Below, one piece after another: positions 18,801 through 27,991 of a DNA stretch of 64,000 nucleotides; positions within the stretch are counted from its first letter, which is position 1; the number at the start of each line of letters is the position of its first letter. The notes under the pieces were generated by a model. The model was given only the letters and a program-made list of their open reading frames with translations. It was not told the origin of the DNA and made no database searches. Origin of the DNA: Taibaiella chishuiensis. Lineage in GTDB: Bacteria > Bacteroidota > Bacteroidia > Chitinophagales > Chitinophagaceae. The stretch is taken from the NCBI RefSeq assembly GCF_003014535.1, contig NZ_PYGD01000001.1, positions 744,001 through 808,000 on the forward strand. The letters are read 5' to 3'. Both the position numbers and the translations under genes were made by a program.

Positions 18801-19857
18801 CAACCACTGTAACGTGCAGACCGGCACCAATAACTTTACCTCTACCACCCGTCCTAATATGCGGATCGGTATGAGAGGCGCATGCGAAAGCCCCCGCCAG
18901 CTGGTTAAGGCCTCCATCTTCCCCAAGCCGGCCGTGAACCTCGGTGCGGATATCAACAAATGTGTGGATGATGGCGCCATACAGGTACTGGATGCAGGCG
19001 TACAGCCCAATACACCACAGTTCCTCTGGGACGACAACAGCACCAGCCAGGTGCGCGCCGTATCGGAAAGCGGTACTTACCGTGTACAGGTAACCAATAG
19101 CTTTAATTGTAAAAATTCGGATACCATACAGGTAACCCTGCGTGATAATCCCGTAGTACAGCTGGGTAATGATACCACGGTATGTAACGGTGTAGTGCTG
19201 CACCTGGATGCGGGCAACGACGGCATCTCCTACTTCTGGAACACCGGTCAAACCTCCAATACCATCAATATCAGCAATGCAGGCACCTATATTGCTTTTG
19301 TAACCAACAGCGACGGCTGTATGAAATCGGATACGATAAAGGTAACCATGCAGGGCCAGTTGCCAACGATCCAGGGTATCAATGTGACCAACAACGGCGC
19401 TTATACCTTCCACTATACGGCGGTTAACCCGCAGAATGTGATCGGTTACGACTGGGACTTCGGTGATGGTACCCCCCATAGTTACCAGGCTTCGCCCATG
19501 CATACCTTTGCTACTGCGGGTAACTACATCGTGACACTGAAACTGAGCAGCACCTGCGGTTTCCGTACAGATTCCACTTCTGCACAGATCGTAGGCATCC
19601 ACCAGATTACGGTTGATAACAACGAACTGATGGTATACCCGAACCCTGCAAGCGGCGCCACAACACTGCTGAGCAAAAACCTGAAAATGCAGGAAGTATC
19701 GGTATACAATGTGCTGGGCCAGGTGGTACAACGCAGCAAAGCCGACACCCCCAACAAGCATACGGTACAACTCGGCGTACTTGCCCCCGGGGTATACACC
19801 ATACAGGTGCTTACCGACAAAGGCAATGTAGCACGTAAACTGGAAGTTCTTAAATAA
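15841..19857 (+). CDS. L1: giant T9SS-secreted Ig/PKD surface protein
   Basis: 1338 aa. Signal peptide to about residue 33 (ILGLPLRRAFA-Q). Head domain type A about 36-247 (GFTFNYCGVDYTSIIANSNG, then WKNWEWNWNATGPNITFQVK). An Ig-like domain follows (248-352) and an Ig_7-like repeat (CGPGTVNLNATV ... TTPYLTQNATYYAA, 355-415). Internal beta-module of type Y (420-575: NIDSVAVYPIGSGTISFRIW). Two more Ig-like domains, a second CGPGTV repeat (about 785-845), a type K module (about 850-1020: NKVQYIITANEMTAAGF, FQTPFYWNGSNIIVEVCHNN), two Ig-like domains, a PKD (YDWDFGDGTPHSY) and the sorting tail from VYPNPASG. It should cross the outer membrane by T9SS and stay surface-attached or be released; an adhesin or matrix role is inference. 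Confidence 0.9.
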   Translation: MKGNFMLSTRVKTMAALMLLVILGLPLRRAFAQIPASSYGFTAVAGTFTEITGTAVTSILGDDQSSASINLGFTFNYCGVDYTSIIANSNGWITFGPGTTDLGAMRDNSTTNLANLKPLLMPLWDDMDGITGSAAYTVSGTAPNRVFTFQWKNWEWNWNATGPNITFQVKLYEGTNIIEYVYRPESAAGSPGGSGGATIGIGDNATVPTYLSLNNGTGTATASATVFTTSISTKPVSGQVFRFTPPPNCSTVTGFPTAATTNVSPASICVSQNLTISITPATAMPATTGVTYRWESGTSATGPWTTLGTTTVATYTTSTPITAALFYRCVVLCNGTTTLFTSTASAQVPVSNPGLPTITNGTRCGPGTVNLNATVSGTGLSVRWYQNATGGFPVSTANTYTTPYLTQNATYYAASVSNAASQMYNVGLPAFVQTNNFITASAGWGLRFTVTANCNIDSVAVYPIGSGTISFRIWDATTQAVIYTSPVSGNITGTGAEKVMLPVGALNIPPGNYVMGIASFTGLTNLHNEGFNPVAYPFTSPVLNITAGSQGFGGTGSSTVYYFCYDWRVSTLTGCEGVRVPVTATLTPPPAFTKSAPAVLCNNGIGTINVTSPVGNYTNYAWSPVANLYTDAGATVPYTGGNASTLYFKSNIVGPQQRFMYATNSAAPNCAYADTFRVWVQPDSVKINAAPDTICVSGNTSLFLSPNTGYAANTIQWQESVNGTAYTDIAGATGVSYTTPVLSTNRYYKAVIKAGTNDCQTPSRYIVVASPILNSWTDSSNCGPGTVTLQASVGGNANVRWYTSPTAALPVGSGSPFVTPFLGATTDYYVAASTGTPQPPPVFIGTGTLTTTGAANPYYLGNWANKVQYIITANEMTAAGFSPGYVASIGFDVTTGGGALQNFTIKMSNSTVTGLGLTFEPNMQDVYSIASYTPVANSVNTHVFQTPFYWNGSNIIVEVCHNNTATGTTATVKYNTGNTHYYYNNAANHCNVQTGTNNFTSTTRPNMRIGMRGACESPRQLVKASIFPKPAVNLGADINKCVDDGAIQVLDAGVQPNTPQFLWDDNSTSQVRAVSESGTYRVQVTNSFNCKNSDTIQVTLRDNPVVQLGNDTTVCNGVVLHLDAGNDGISYFWNTGQTSNTINISNAGTYIAFVTNSDGCMKSDTIKVTMQGQLPTIQGINVTNNGAYTFHYTAVNPQNVIGYDWDFGDGTPHSYQASPMHTFATAGNYIVTLKLSSTCGFRTDSTSAQIVGIHQITVDNNELMVYPNPASGATTLLSKNLKMQEVSVYNVLGQVVQRSKADTPNKHTVQLGVLAPGVYTIQVLTDKGNVARKLEVLK

Positions 19858-19862
19858 CAGGT

Positions 19863-19903
19863 ACCGGGGATAGGGCATAGCCTTATCCCCGGTTTACATT
19901 TTA
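19863..19903 (+). terminator. Hairpin between L1 and S1
   Basis: A 10-bp stem (19863-19872 with 19884-19893) followed by TTACATTTTATCTT. It occupies most of the 75-bp L1-S1 gap, leaving only about 40 bases before the S1 ATG, so it may act as a partial terminator that sets the L:S ratio. Confidence 0.7.
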
Positions 19904-19932
19904 TCTTAACCCGCCTTCAAATCAATATTTCT

Positions 19933-21753
19933 ATGAGCAGTATATTTACCCGTTTGAAGTTTCCGGCAATGCCTGTTTTAGCGGGCATATTTGCGTTTTT
20001 ATCCCATAAGGCAGATGCTCAGCTGGCTGCCAATACTTACCAGTTCAGCGCCCTGAGCGGTACCTTTACCGAGATTACAGGCGGTACGGTGCTGTCGGCG
20101 ATACAAACCGACGATGCCTTGTCGGGCAATGTACCCATCGGCTTTACGTTCAACTTCTGTGGTACCGATTATACGCAGCTCAAGGCTTCGTCTAACGGAT
20201 GGGTCTCCTTCAGCAGCACCCTGGGTACCTTCGACTATTTCGCCGATAACTCGACGACCAACTTCCCTACCATGAAGCCCTGCCTGTTTCCCCTCTGGGA
20301 AGATATAGACGGCTCGACCACCTACGGCGGCGCTGCCATGTATGCCACAACAGGCACGGCGCCCAACCGGGTGTTTACCTTGCAGTGCAAAAACTGGCAA
20401 TGGAATTACAGCGCTACCACGGCTACTATTTCCTTCCAGGTAAAACTGTATGAAGGTTCTAACCTGATCCAGTTTGTATACCGCCCCGAATCCGGTACGA
20501 TCAGTACAGGGTCCGGCGGTGCTTCGATCGGCATATCGGACAATAACACACCGACTACCGGTTACCTGTCGCTTAACAATGCCTCGGCCTCGCCCACGGC
20601 ATCCGGCACGACCTTTACCACCAATATACTGACCAAGCCGGCCAGTGGACAGATCTACCAGTTCAAACCATTGCCGGCTATCGATATGCGCGCCGACAGT
20701 ATTGTAGTGGCAACACCTTTTTGTTCCAATTCGACGCAGCCTGTAGCAGCGAGGGTCAGGAACCTGGGTACCGCCGCCATCGATTCGGTTAAGGTATACT
20801 GGTCGGTAGACGGTGTAGCGCAACCACCGGTAACTTATAACGCTGCAACAATCGGTAACGTGGTAAGCGGCAGCAATACTGCCGTGGTGGCCCTGGGGCA
20901 GGTATACTTTGCTACGGCAGCGGCCAGGCAGATCAAAGCCTGGACTTACCAGCCCAACGGCCTGCCCGATGAGGTGCCTGCCAACGATACGGTAACCGCT
21001 GCTATCGCTGCCGGCCTGGAAGGCGTACAGGCGCATATCCTGCAGGGCGACACTACGATCTGCCAGGGCGCCAACCTCTTGCTTGACGCGGGATCGTATC
21101 CTAAAAACCCGATCTATATCTGGAATACCGGCAGCCTGAGCCAGACGATAACCGTTACGGGCGCCGGCGTATACTCCGTGAAGGTGCAGAATACAGACGG
21201 CTGCTTCGACCGGGATACGGTGGTGATTGGCGTACATCCCAATCCACTGGTCAATTCTATTGCCGTGATGGAAAATGGCGGTGGAATGTTTACCTTTAAT
21301 GTGATCGGTGCGCAGCATGTCAATGAATACTATTGGGATTTTGGCGATGGCACAACAGCGGTTGGTCCGGGTCCGCAGGTCCATATCTATACGGCTCCGG
21401 GCGAATACACGGTAGTGCTTCGGGTGAAGAATGATTGTGCTGAAGTAACGACCTCGCGGCTTGTAGCTATTGGCAATGGAACGAGTATACACGACCTGTC
21501 TGCCCTGCAGCAGGAGATTAAAATGTATCCCAATCCATCGACCAAAGGTGTAGTAACGGTAATGCACAATACGCAACTGAAAATAAAAGCAATTACCGTG
21601 TATAACCTCTTGGGACAACGCGTGCAGCACCTGGAAACGGTGAGTGCAACGCAGAATCAACTGAACACGGCCGACCTTGCTGCGGGCATTTATAACGTAG
21701 TCGTAGCAACCGACCGGGGCACTGTAGTTAAGAAACTGGAAGTGTTGCCGTAG
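19933..21753 (+). CDS. S1: short T9SS surface protein paired with L1
   Basis: 606 aa. Signal peptide to about residue 29 (FAFLSHKADA-Q). The head (about 30-250) is type A, clearly homologous to that of L1 (GFTFNFCGTDYTQLKASSNG; CKNWQWNYSATTATISFQVK). Then come a CARDB-like domain (about 255-360; ARVRNLGTAAIDSVKVYWSV), an Ig-like domain (GDTTICQGANLLLDAG ... GVYSVKVQNTDGCF), a PKD (YYWDFGDGTTAVGPGPQ) and the sorting tail (MYPNPSTKGVVTV ... VVKKLEVLP). It lacks the CGPGTV repeats and the Y and K modules of the L proteins. It is predicted to be exported by T9SS, and the shared head suggests it binds the same type of partner as L1 (inference). Confidence 0.88.
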   Translation: MSSIFTRLKFPAMPVLAGIFAFLSHKADAQLAANTYQFSALSGTFTEITGGTVLSAIQTDDALSGNVPIGFTFNFCGTDYTQLKASSNGWVSFSSTLGTFDYFADNSTTNFPTMKPCLFPLWEDIDGSTTYGGAAMYATTGTAPNRVFTLQCKNWQWNYSATTATISFQVKLYEGSNLIQFVYRPESGTISTGSGGASIGISDNNTPTTGYLSLNNASASPTASGTTFTTNILTKPASGQIYQFKPLPAIDMRADSIVVATPFCSNSTQPVAARVRNLGTAAIDSVKVYWSVDGVAQPPVTYNAATIGNVVSGSNTAVVALGQVYFATAAARQIKAWTYQPNGLPDEVPANDTVTAAIAAGLEGVQAHILQGDTTICQGANLLLDAGSYPKNPIYIWNTGSLSQTITVTGAGVYSVKVQNTDGCFDRDTVVIGVHPNPLVNSIAVMENGGGMFTFNVIGAQHVNEYYWDFGDGTTAVGPGPQVHIYTAPGEYTVVLRVKNDCAEVTTSRLVAIGNGTSIHDLSALQQEIKMYPNPSTKGVVTVMHNTQLKIKAITVYNLLGQRVQHLETVSATQNQLNTADLAAGIYNVVVATDRGTVVKKLEVLP

Positions 21754-21776
21754 ATAACGAGTTTTTAACATCTTGC

Positions 21777-21813
21777 AAAAAAGGAGGGCTGACCGGATCA
21801 GTCCTCCTTTTTT
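21777..21813 (+). terminator. Terminator after S1
   Basis: A stem of 11 bp (21777-21787 with 21803-21813) plus an inner CTGA/TCAG pairing, ending in a T run. It closes the L1-S1 unit. Confidence 0.85.
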
Positions 21814-21919
21814 GTTAAAGAAAAATAAAAGAAAAGTTAATCAGTACGGGCTTTTCGGGGAATATGCATGAAGAATAAATCATATTATTAATTAGATTTC
21901 TTACAGAAAAAAACACGGA

Positions 21920-21966
21920 TTAACAAACGGATTACTTCGTTTTAACAAAAAGATATTTTAAATTCG
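21920..21966 (+). promoter_or_regulatory. Candidate L2 control region: two TTAACAAA boxes and a -7-like box
   Basis: TTAACAAA occurs at 21920-21927 and 21942-21949 (starts 22 bases apart), followed by a -7-like TAAATTCG at 21959-21966, one base off consensus, 26 bases before the L2 ATG. Similar elements precede L4. Confidence 0.4.
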
Positions 21967-21992
21967 TTTCAACGTTAAAATCTATTCCAGGT

Positions 21993-24900
21993 ATGAAATT
22001 AAATTTTACCCCTCATTCTTTACTCCGGTCATTTACGGTTATGGTGTTGCTCGCCGTGCTGGGATTGGCTCCGGGCATGGTTGTATATGCCCAGGTACCC
22101 GCCTCTTCCTACAGCTATGCTGCGTCTTCGGGCACCTATACCGATCTTGTCGGCGGTACCAGCGTCTCCGCTATCCATACGGACGATGCTACATCCGGCG
22201 TATTGCCCATCGGCTTTACGTTTAACTTCTGTGGCGTGGACTACACCCAGTTTGTAGTCAATTCGAACGGTTTCCTGTCTTTTAAAACAACCCCCGCGAT
22301 TTCCGGCAGTACGTACAACAGCCTGGGTAACATGGGTACCATCAAACCCGCTGTATTCCCTTTATGGGCAGACCAGACCGGTTCTGGTTCGGCCGCCAGC
22401 TACGGCGTTACCGGCACCGCCGGTAACCGCGTATTCACGATGGAATTTAAAAACTGGAAATGGAACTACAATGCTTCTGCTGCGGTTATTTCCTACCAGA
22501 TCAAATTATTTGAGACCACCAATGTTATCCAGTTCGTGTACCGTCCTGAGGCCGGGTCTATTACCGGTTCCAGCACGGCGTCTATCGGTATCTGCGATAA
22601 CGCAGCCACACCGACTTATCTTTCGCTGAACAATTCCACGGCTACGGCTACTGTATCATCTACCACGTTTACCACTTCGATCAATACGAAGCCGGTAGCA
22701 GGCCAGATCTACCAGTTTACGCCACCGCCCAACTGTGCTACGGCTACCTTCCCTACCGCGGCTACCACTACGGTAACCCCGGGTACGATCTGTATTTCCG
22801 GCAACGTGACGCTTAATGTGACTACCGCTACTGCAATGCCCAATGTTACCGGTGTTACCTACAAATGGCAGTCCTCTACCAATGGTACCACCTGGGTGGA
22901 TATTGCCGGTGCGGTAACCACCGTACCTACCTATACCACTACCACACCGATAAGCACCCCCCTGTATTTCCGTGCGGTGCTGCTGTGTAACGGTACAACG
23001 ACCATTCTGAATGCGGGCGCTACCGCCCAGGTGGTTGTGAACAACCCCGGCACTCCTGTAGGCACCGGCGGTACCCGTTGCGGTCCGGGATCAGTAACCC
23101 TGAGCTCTACCACACCTTCGGGCGCTACCCTGAGTTGGTACCAGAACGCGACCGGCGGTTTGCCTTTAGGTACCGGTAGTCCGTTTACCACGCCTTATAT
23201 CCCCGGTACCACTACATTCTATGTATCGGCCGGTTCGGGCACCGCACCAGCTTCGCAATGGGTTGGTACAGGTACAACTACCTTCAGCAGTTATAACACC
23301 CCTTACTACGATTATTACTGGGGTACCAAAGTGCAATACCTGATCAAAGCCTCAGAGCTGAATGCTGCAGGTCTTACCGCCGGTACCATCAACTCGATGG
23401 GCTTCGACGTTACCTCGGTAACTTCTGTATTCCCGTTGAATAACTTCTACATTTCCATTAAATCGACCAGTACTACCGCCCTGGCGGCCAATACCTGGGA
23501 GACCGGTCTTACGCAGGTGTTCAGTTCTGCAACGTACTCGCCTGTTGCCAATACCATCAACAACCATACCCTCAGCACGCCTTTTGTATGGGATGGCAGC
23601 TCCAATATCGTAATCGAGGTTTGTCATAACAACCCGAACTACAATACGAGCGGTCCGGCAACATCGGTAAAATACTCGACCTATACTTACAATACTACCC
23701 ACGCCAACTATGGCGATAATGCCACCCAGTGTACCAATCCTGCGTCCAACGATGCGGTGAGCATGACCCGCCCCAATATCCTGTTTGGCATGACACTGGG
23801 TTGCCAGGGTACGCGCGTACCTGTAGTGGCTACCGTTACTGCACCGCCTGCGCTTACCAAAACAGCACCGGCAATCATATGTAACGGTGCCGTAGCTACC
23901 TTCTCCGAGACGCCCAACAATACTTATACCAATTACTCCTGGACACCGGTAACCGACCTGTATTCCAATACAGCCGGCACTACCGCCTATACAGCCGGCG
24001 CCAATGCGCCTACGGTTTATTTCAAATCCACAACAGTGGGTGCGCAGGAACGTTACCTGTATGCTACCAACAGCACTACCGGTTGCGCCTTTGCCGATAC
24101 GGTGCGTACCTGGGTACAGCCGGACACTGTAGTGATCAAGGCTGCCCCGGACACCATCTGTAATGCCGGTACCGCTTCCCTGTGGCTGGTGCCTACTACC
24201 GGTTATGCGCCGAACAGCATCCAGTGGCAGGAATCTACAGACGGTACTACCTATACCAATATCGCAGGTCAGACCGGTACTACCTATACTACTGCCAGTC
24301 TTACGGCTAACCGTTACTACCGTGTCCAGATCAAATCGGCCGGTGCAACACCTTGCCTGATGCCGGTAAAATATATCGTAGTGGCACACCCTGCGCTGCA
24401 GAGCAAAAAAGACAGCTTCAATTGCGGACCGGGTACCGTTACCCTAGAGGCCGCAGTGGCTGCTGGTTCTAACTCAGCAGTTAAGTGGTATGCTACACCT
24501 ACTTCCAGTCAACCTATCGGTGTGGGTTCTCCATGGACTACGCCATTCCTGGGTGTAACAGATACCTATTACGTAGCAGCAAGTACCGGTACACCGCAAC
24601 CCGATCCGGCAAACGTTGTCGTTGCGGGTTCCTTGTCCACCACTTACTCTACCGACCTGCCGTTCTACTACAGCTACTCCGGTCAGCGCGTACAGTGGAT
24701 GATCACTGCAGCCGAGATGACGGCACAGGGCTTCACCCCGGGTCTTGTTAAATCTATCGGTTTCGATATTGCCCAGGCTAATATGAGCTTCTCCAATGTA
24801 ACCCTGCAGATGGGACTTACTACGGCCACTTCTTTCGGCAACGGTACTACACCGGGCACTACCTATACTACGGGGCTGCAGCAGGTGTTCAGCGCAGCAA

Positions 24901-26162
24901 GCTTTACGCCGGTTGCCAACCAGGTCAATACCCTTACGCTCCAGACGCCGTTCTATTGGGATGGCACTTCCAATATCATTATCAACTACTGTCACAGTGG
25001 TATTACCAACGGAAGCTTTTCCAATGCCGTATACATGAAGTACCGGTACAACTATACGTATCCGAACAACATGAACATCTACAGCTATGGTAGTGTTACC
25101 AATATCTGCGGTACGCCATCGGGTACAGTAAACGGTCCTTACTCCTCTTATTATCGTCCGCATACCATTATCGGCATGATGGGCGCTTGTGAAAGCACAC
25201 GCCAGCCGGTAATCGCATATATTCATCCTAAGCCTGTGGTTAACCTCGGCGCGGACATTAACAGGTGCGTGGACAACGGCGCCGTACAGGTACTCGATGC
25301 CGGTGTACAACCCAATACCCCACAGTTCCTCTGGGACGACAACAGCACCAGCCAGGTGCGTGCCGTAACGCAGAGCGGTACTTACCGTGTAACGGTTACC
25401 AACAGCTATACCTGTAAGAACTCAGATACCATCCAGGTAACCCTGAGGAAGAACCCGGTAGTAAACCTGGGTAACGATACCACCGTATGTAATGGCGTAG
25501 TATTGAACCTGAATGCCGGCAACGACGGTATCTCCTACTTCTGGAGCACCGGCCAGACTACCAATACCATCAACATCAGCAATGCCGGTACCTATATCGC
25601 CTTTGTAACCAACAGCGACGGCTGTATGAAATCGGATACGATCCAGGTAATCATGCAGGGCCAGCTGCCAACGATCCAGGGTATCAGCGTTACCAACAAC
25701 GGCGCCTATACCTTCCATTACACGGCGGTTAACCCGCAGAACGTGATCGGTTACGACTGGAACTTCGGCGACGGTAGTCCGCATAGCTACCAGGCCTCGC
25801 CTACGCACACCTTTGCTACTGCCGGTAACTATATCGTGACGCTGCAACTGAGCAGCACCTGCGGTTTCCGTACCGACTCTTCTTCTGCGCAGATCGTAGG
25901 CATCCACCAGATTACGGTTGATAACAACGAACTGATGGTGTACCCCAACCCTGCAAGCGGCATCGCTACCCTGCAGAGTAAGAACCTGAAAATGGAAGAA
26001 GTAACGGTGTACAATGTACTGGGCCAGGCCGTGCAGAGCAGCAAGGCTGACAGTCCGAACAAACATACCCTGAAACTTGAAGTGCTTGCGGCCGGCGTAT
26101 ACACCATACAGGTGCGTACCGACAAAGGCAACGTAGCGCGTAAACTGGAAATTCTCAAATAA
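21993..26162 (+). CDS. L2: giant T9SS-secreted Ig/PKD surface protein
   Basis: 1389 aa, the longest of the array. Signal peptide ends near GMVVYA-Q. The head is type A (GFTFNFCGVDYTQFVVNSNG, FKNWKWNYNASAAVISYQIK). Unlike L1 and L3, its first internal slot carries a type K module (TKVQYLIKASELNAAGLTAG ... TPFVWDGSSNIVIEVCHNN), and the second slot carries another, diverged type K module (QRVQWMITAAEMTAQGF ... TPFYWDGTSNIIINYCH). CGPGTV-type Ig repeats precede each. The C-terminal 310 residues are closest to L1 at DNA level. PKD YDWNFGDGSPHSY; sorting tail from VYPNPASGIATL. Preceded by a 239-bp gap with candidate promoter elements; exported by T9SS by prediction. Confidence 0.9.
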   Translation: MKLNFTPHSLLRSFTVMVLLAVLGLAPGMVVYAQVPASSYSYAASSGTYTDLVGGTSVSAIHTDDATSGVLPIGFTFNFCGVDYTQFVVNSNGFLSFKTTPAISGSTYNSLGNMGTIKPAVFPLWADQTGSGSAASYGVTGTAGNRVFTMEFKNWKWNYNASAAVISYQIKLFETTNVIQFVYRPEAGSITGSSTASIGICDNAATPTYLSLNNSTATATVSSTTFTTSINTKPVAGQIYQFTPPPNCATATFPTAATTTVTPGTICISGNVTLNVTTATAMPNVTGVTYKWQSSTNGTTWVDIAGAVTTVPTYTTTTPISTPLYFRAVLLCNGTTTILNAGATAQVVVNNPGTPVGTGGTRCGPGSVTLSSTTPSGATLSWYQNATGGLPLGTGSPFTTPYIPGTTTFYVSAGSGTAPASQWVGTGTTTFSSYNTPYYDYYWGTKVQYLIKASELNAAGLTAGTINSMGFDVTSVTSVFPLNNFYISIKSTSTTALAANTWETGLTQVFSSATYSPVANTINNHTLSTPFVWDGSSNIVIEVCHNNPNYNTSGPATSVKYSTYTYNTTHANYGDNATQCTNPASNDAVSMTRPNILFGMTLGCQGTRVPVVATVTAPPALTKTAPAIICNGAVATFSETPNNTYTNYSWTPVTDLYSNTAGTTAYTAGANAPTVYFKSTTVGAQERYLYATNSTTGCAFADTVRTWVQPDTVVIKAAPDTICNAGTASLWLVPTTGYAPNSIQWQESTDGTTYTNIAGQTGTTYTTASLTANRYYRVQIKSAGATPCLMPVKYIVVAHPALQSKKDSFNCGPGTVTLEAAVAAGSNSAVKWYATPTSSQPIGVGSPWTTPFLGVTDTYYVAASTGTPQPDPANVVVAGSLSTTYSTDLPFYYSYSGQRVQWMITAAEMTAQGFTPGLVKSIGFDIAQANMSFSNVTLQMGLTTATSFGNGTTPGTTYTTGLQQVFSAASFTPVANQVNTLTLQTPFYWDGTSNIIINYCHSGITNGSFSNAVYMKYRYNYTYPNNMNIYSYGSVTNICGTPSGTVNGPYSSYYRPHTIIGMMGACESTRQPVIAYIHPKPVVNLGADINRCVDNGAVQVLDAGVQPNTPQFLWDDNSTSQVRAVTQSGTYRVTVTNSYTCKNSDTIQVTLRKNPVVNLGNDTTVCNGVVLNLNAGNDGISYFWSTGQTTNTINISNAGTYIAFVTNSDGCMKSDTIQVIMQGQLPTIQGISVTNNGAYTFHYTAVNPQNVIGYDWNFGDGSPHSYQASPTHTFATAGNYIVTLQLSSTCGFRTDSSSAQIVGIHQITVDNNELMVYPNPASGIATLQSKNLKMEEVTVYNVLGQAVQSSKADSPNKHTLKLEVLAAGVYTIQVRTDKGNVARKLEILK

Positions 26163-26181
26163 GAAGCCTACTCCCAAGTAC

Positions 26182-26222
26182 AATGCAGACATCAGCCGTT
26201 GAGGCGGATGTCTGCATTATTT
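26182..26222 (+). terminator. Hairpin between L2 and S2
   Basis: A perfect 12-bp stem (26182-26193 with 26207-26218), 13-base loop, followed by ATTTCC. It lies within the in-frame 5' extension of S2, so the S2 start is taken downstream. Confidence 0.75.
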
Positions 26223-26257
26223 CCTGCATTCAAAATAATCTAAAACGATCAAGCTCA

Positions 26258-27991
26258 ATGACAAGATTTACACTCGCCAAGCGTTTAGGAAACGCATTCC
26301 TGCTGCTGGTTGCAGGGCTTTCCCTGGGCAATACTTCCTATGCTCAACCTACCTCTACCGTAACGGTAGGTACCGGTACCACAAATGGTTCCCTGGTGCC
26401 GATCAACTCCTGCTACGGATATAGCTATACCCAGCAGATCTATACTGCGGCACAGATTACCGCCGGCAATGGCGGTGTTATGCCACCAACCAATACCATT
26501 ACCAAAATAAGGTTTTACGTAACGGCGCTGCCTACCTCCACGACAAGCAGCAACGACTGGACCGTATACATCGGCAATACGACCACCGGTACCTTTGCCT
26601 CCTCTACCAGCTGGATACCGGTAGCTTCGCTTACCCAGATCTTTACCGGTACGGTTACCTTCCCCACCACAGTCAACAACTGGATGGAGATAACCCTGGC
26701 TACGCCTTTCGTATGGGATGGCACCAGCAACCTGGTAGTAGCAGTAGATGAAAACATGGCCGGTTATAACTGTACCGTAAACTGGGCCAGTACCGTAATG
26801 AGTGGTAACCAGTCCATTTACTACTACAGCGATCTTACCAATCCTAACCCTGCTTCGCCACCCAGCGGAACAACTTCATCCACCCGGGCTAATGCGCAGT
26901 TCGAATTCCTGGTACCACCTAATAACGCGGGTGTAGATAGCGTATTCGTACCTGCTTATCCCTTCTGTTCCGGTCCGGCTACCGTATCGGCCAGGGTACA
27001 TAACTACGGTTCCAATATCATCAATACCGTTAGCGTAAACTGGAGCGTGGATGGCGTGCTGCAAACACCGGTAAACATTACTAGCCCCATCGATATGGAA
27101 AACTCTACCGCGGGCCCTAATGCCACGGTACAGCTGGGTACCATTAATTTTGACTACAATGTACCCAAGCTGATCAAGGCCTGGACCAAACTGCCTAACG
27201 GTGTAGCCGATACCAAACCTGTTAACGACTCTACTACGAAAACGATTACGGCAACACAACAGGGTATCGATTTCAAAATGACGCCGCAGGATACCACCAT
27301 CTGCGCCGGCGCATCCCTGACGCTCGATGCCGGTACGCAACCGTTTAACCCGATCTATATCTGGAATACCGGCGCGCTTACCCAAACGATCAATGTATCG
27401 CAGGCAGGCACTTACAGCGTTAAGGTGCAGAATACCTTCGGCTGTTTCGATACCGACACCATCCAGGTGAGCGTACACCCCAGCCCGCTGGTTAACTCTA
27501 TCGCTATTATCGACAACGGCGGCGGTTCGTTTACTTTCAATATTATCGGTGCACAGAACATCCTGAACTATCTCTGGGACTTCGGCGACGGAACAACCGC
27601 TACAGGCCCCGGTCCTAAAACACATACCTATACCACTCCGGGAGAGTATACCACCACCGTTACCCTGAGCAACGACTGTGGTACCATAACTACTACCCGC
27701 CTGATTGCCATAGGCGGCGGTACGGGTATCTACGATCTTTCCGCTTTGCAGAAAGAGATGAAAGTATTCCCTAACCCGGCTAAAGGTAGTGTAACCATTA
27801 CCCACAACGGCGGTATCAAAATGAAGAACATTGCTTTCTTCAATATCCTGGGACAGCAGGTATACCACGCTGAAACTGTAAATGCAGATAAGCACCAGGT
27901 AAATACTTCAGGTTTTGCTGCCGGCATCTATACCGTTACCATCGATACGGATAAAGGTAAAGTGAGCAAAAAACTGGAAATCGTACAATAA
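26258..27991 (+). CDS. S2: short T9SS surface protein with exchanged head
   Basis: 577 aa from ATG at 26258 (MTRFTLAKRLGNAFLLLVAG; cleavage near SYA-Q). The frame is open to 26183, but that extension contains the L2-S2 hairpin. The head (about 30-225) is not type A or B: it resembles the K modules found inside the L proteins (ITKIRFYVTALPTSTTSSND, TPFVWDGTSNLVVAVDEN). The rest matches S1 and S3: CARDB-like domain (ARVHNYGSNIINTVSVNWSV), Ig-like domain (DTTICAGASLTLDAG), PKD (YLWDFGDGTTATGPGPK) and sorting tail (VFPNPAKGSVTI ... KVSKKLEIVQ). It therefore shows that head modules are replaced independently of the C-terminal half. Confidence 0.88.
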   Translation: MTRFTLAKRLGNAFLLLVAGLSLGNTSYAQPTSTVTVGTGTTNGSLVPINSCYGYSYTQQIYTAAQITAGNGGVMPPTNTITKIRFYVTALPTSTTSSNDWTVYIGNTTTGTFASSTSWIPVASLTQIFTGTVTFPTTVNNWMEITLATPFVWDGTSNLVVAVDENMAGYNCTVNWASTVMSGNQSIYYYSDLTNPNPASPPSGTTSSTRANAQFEFLVPPNNAGVDSVFVPAYPFCSGPATVSARVHNYGSNIINTVSVNWSVDGVLQTPVNITSPIDMENSTAGPNATVQLGTINFDYNVPKLIKAWTKLPNGVADTKPVNDSTTKTITATQQGIDFKMTPQDTTICAGASLTLDAGTQPFNPIYIWNTGALTQTINVSQAGTYSVKVQNTFGCFDTDTIQVSVHPSPLVNSIAIIDNGGGSFTFNIIGAQNILNYLWDFGDGTTATGPGPKTHTYTTPGEYTTTVTLSNDCGTITTTRLIAIGGGTGIYDLSALQKEMKVFPNPAKGSVTITHNGGIKMKNIAFFNILGQQVYHAETVNADKHQVNTSGFAAGIYTVTIDTDKGKVSKKLEIVQ

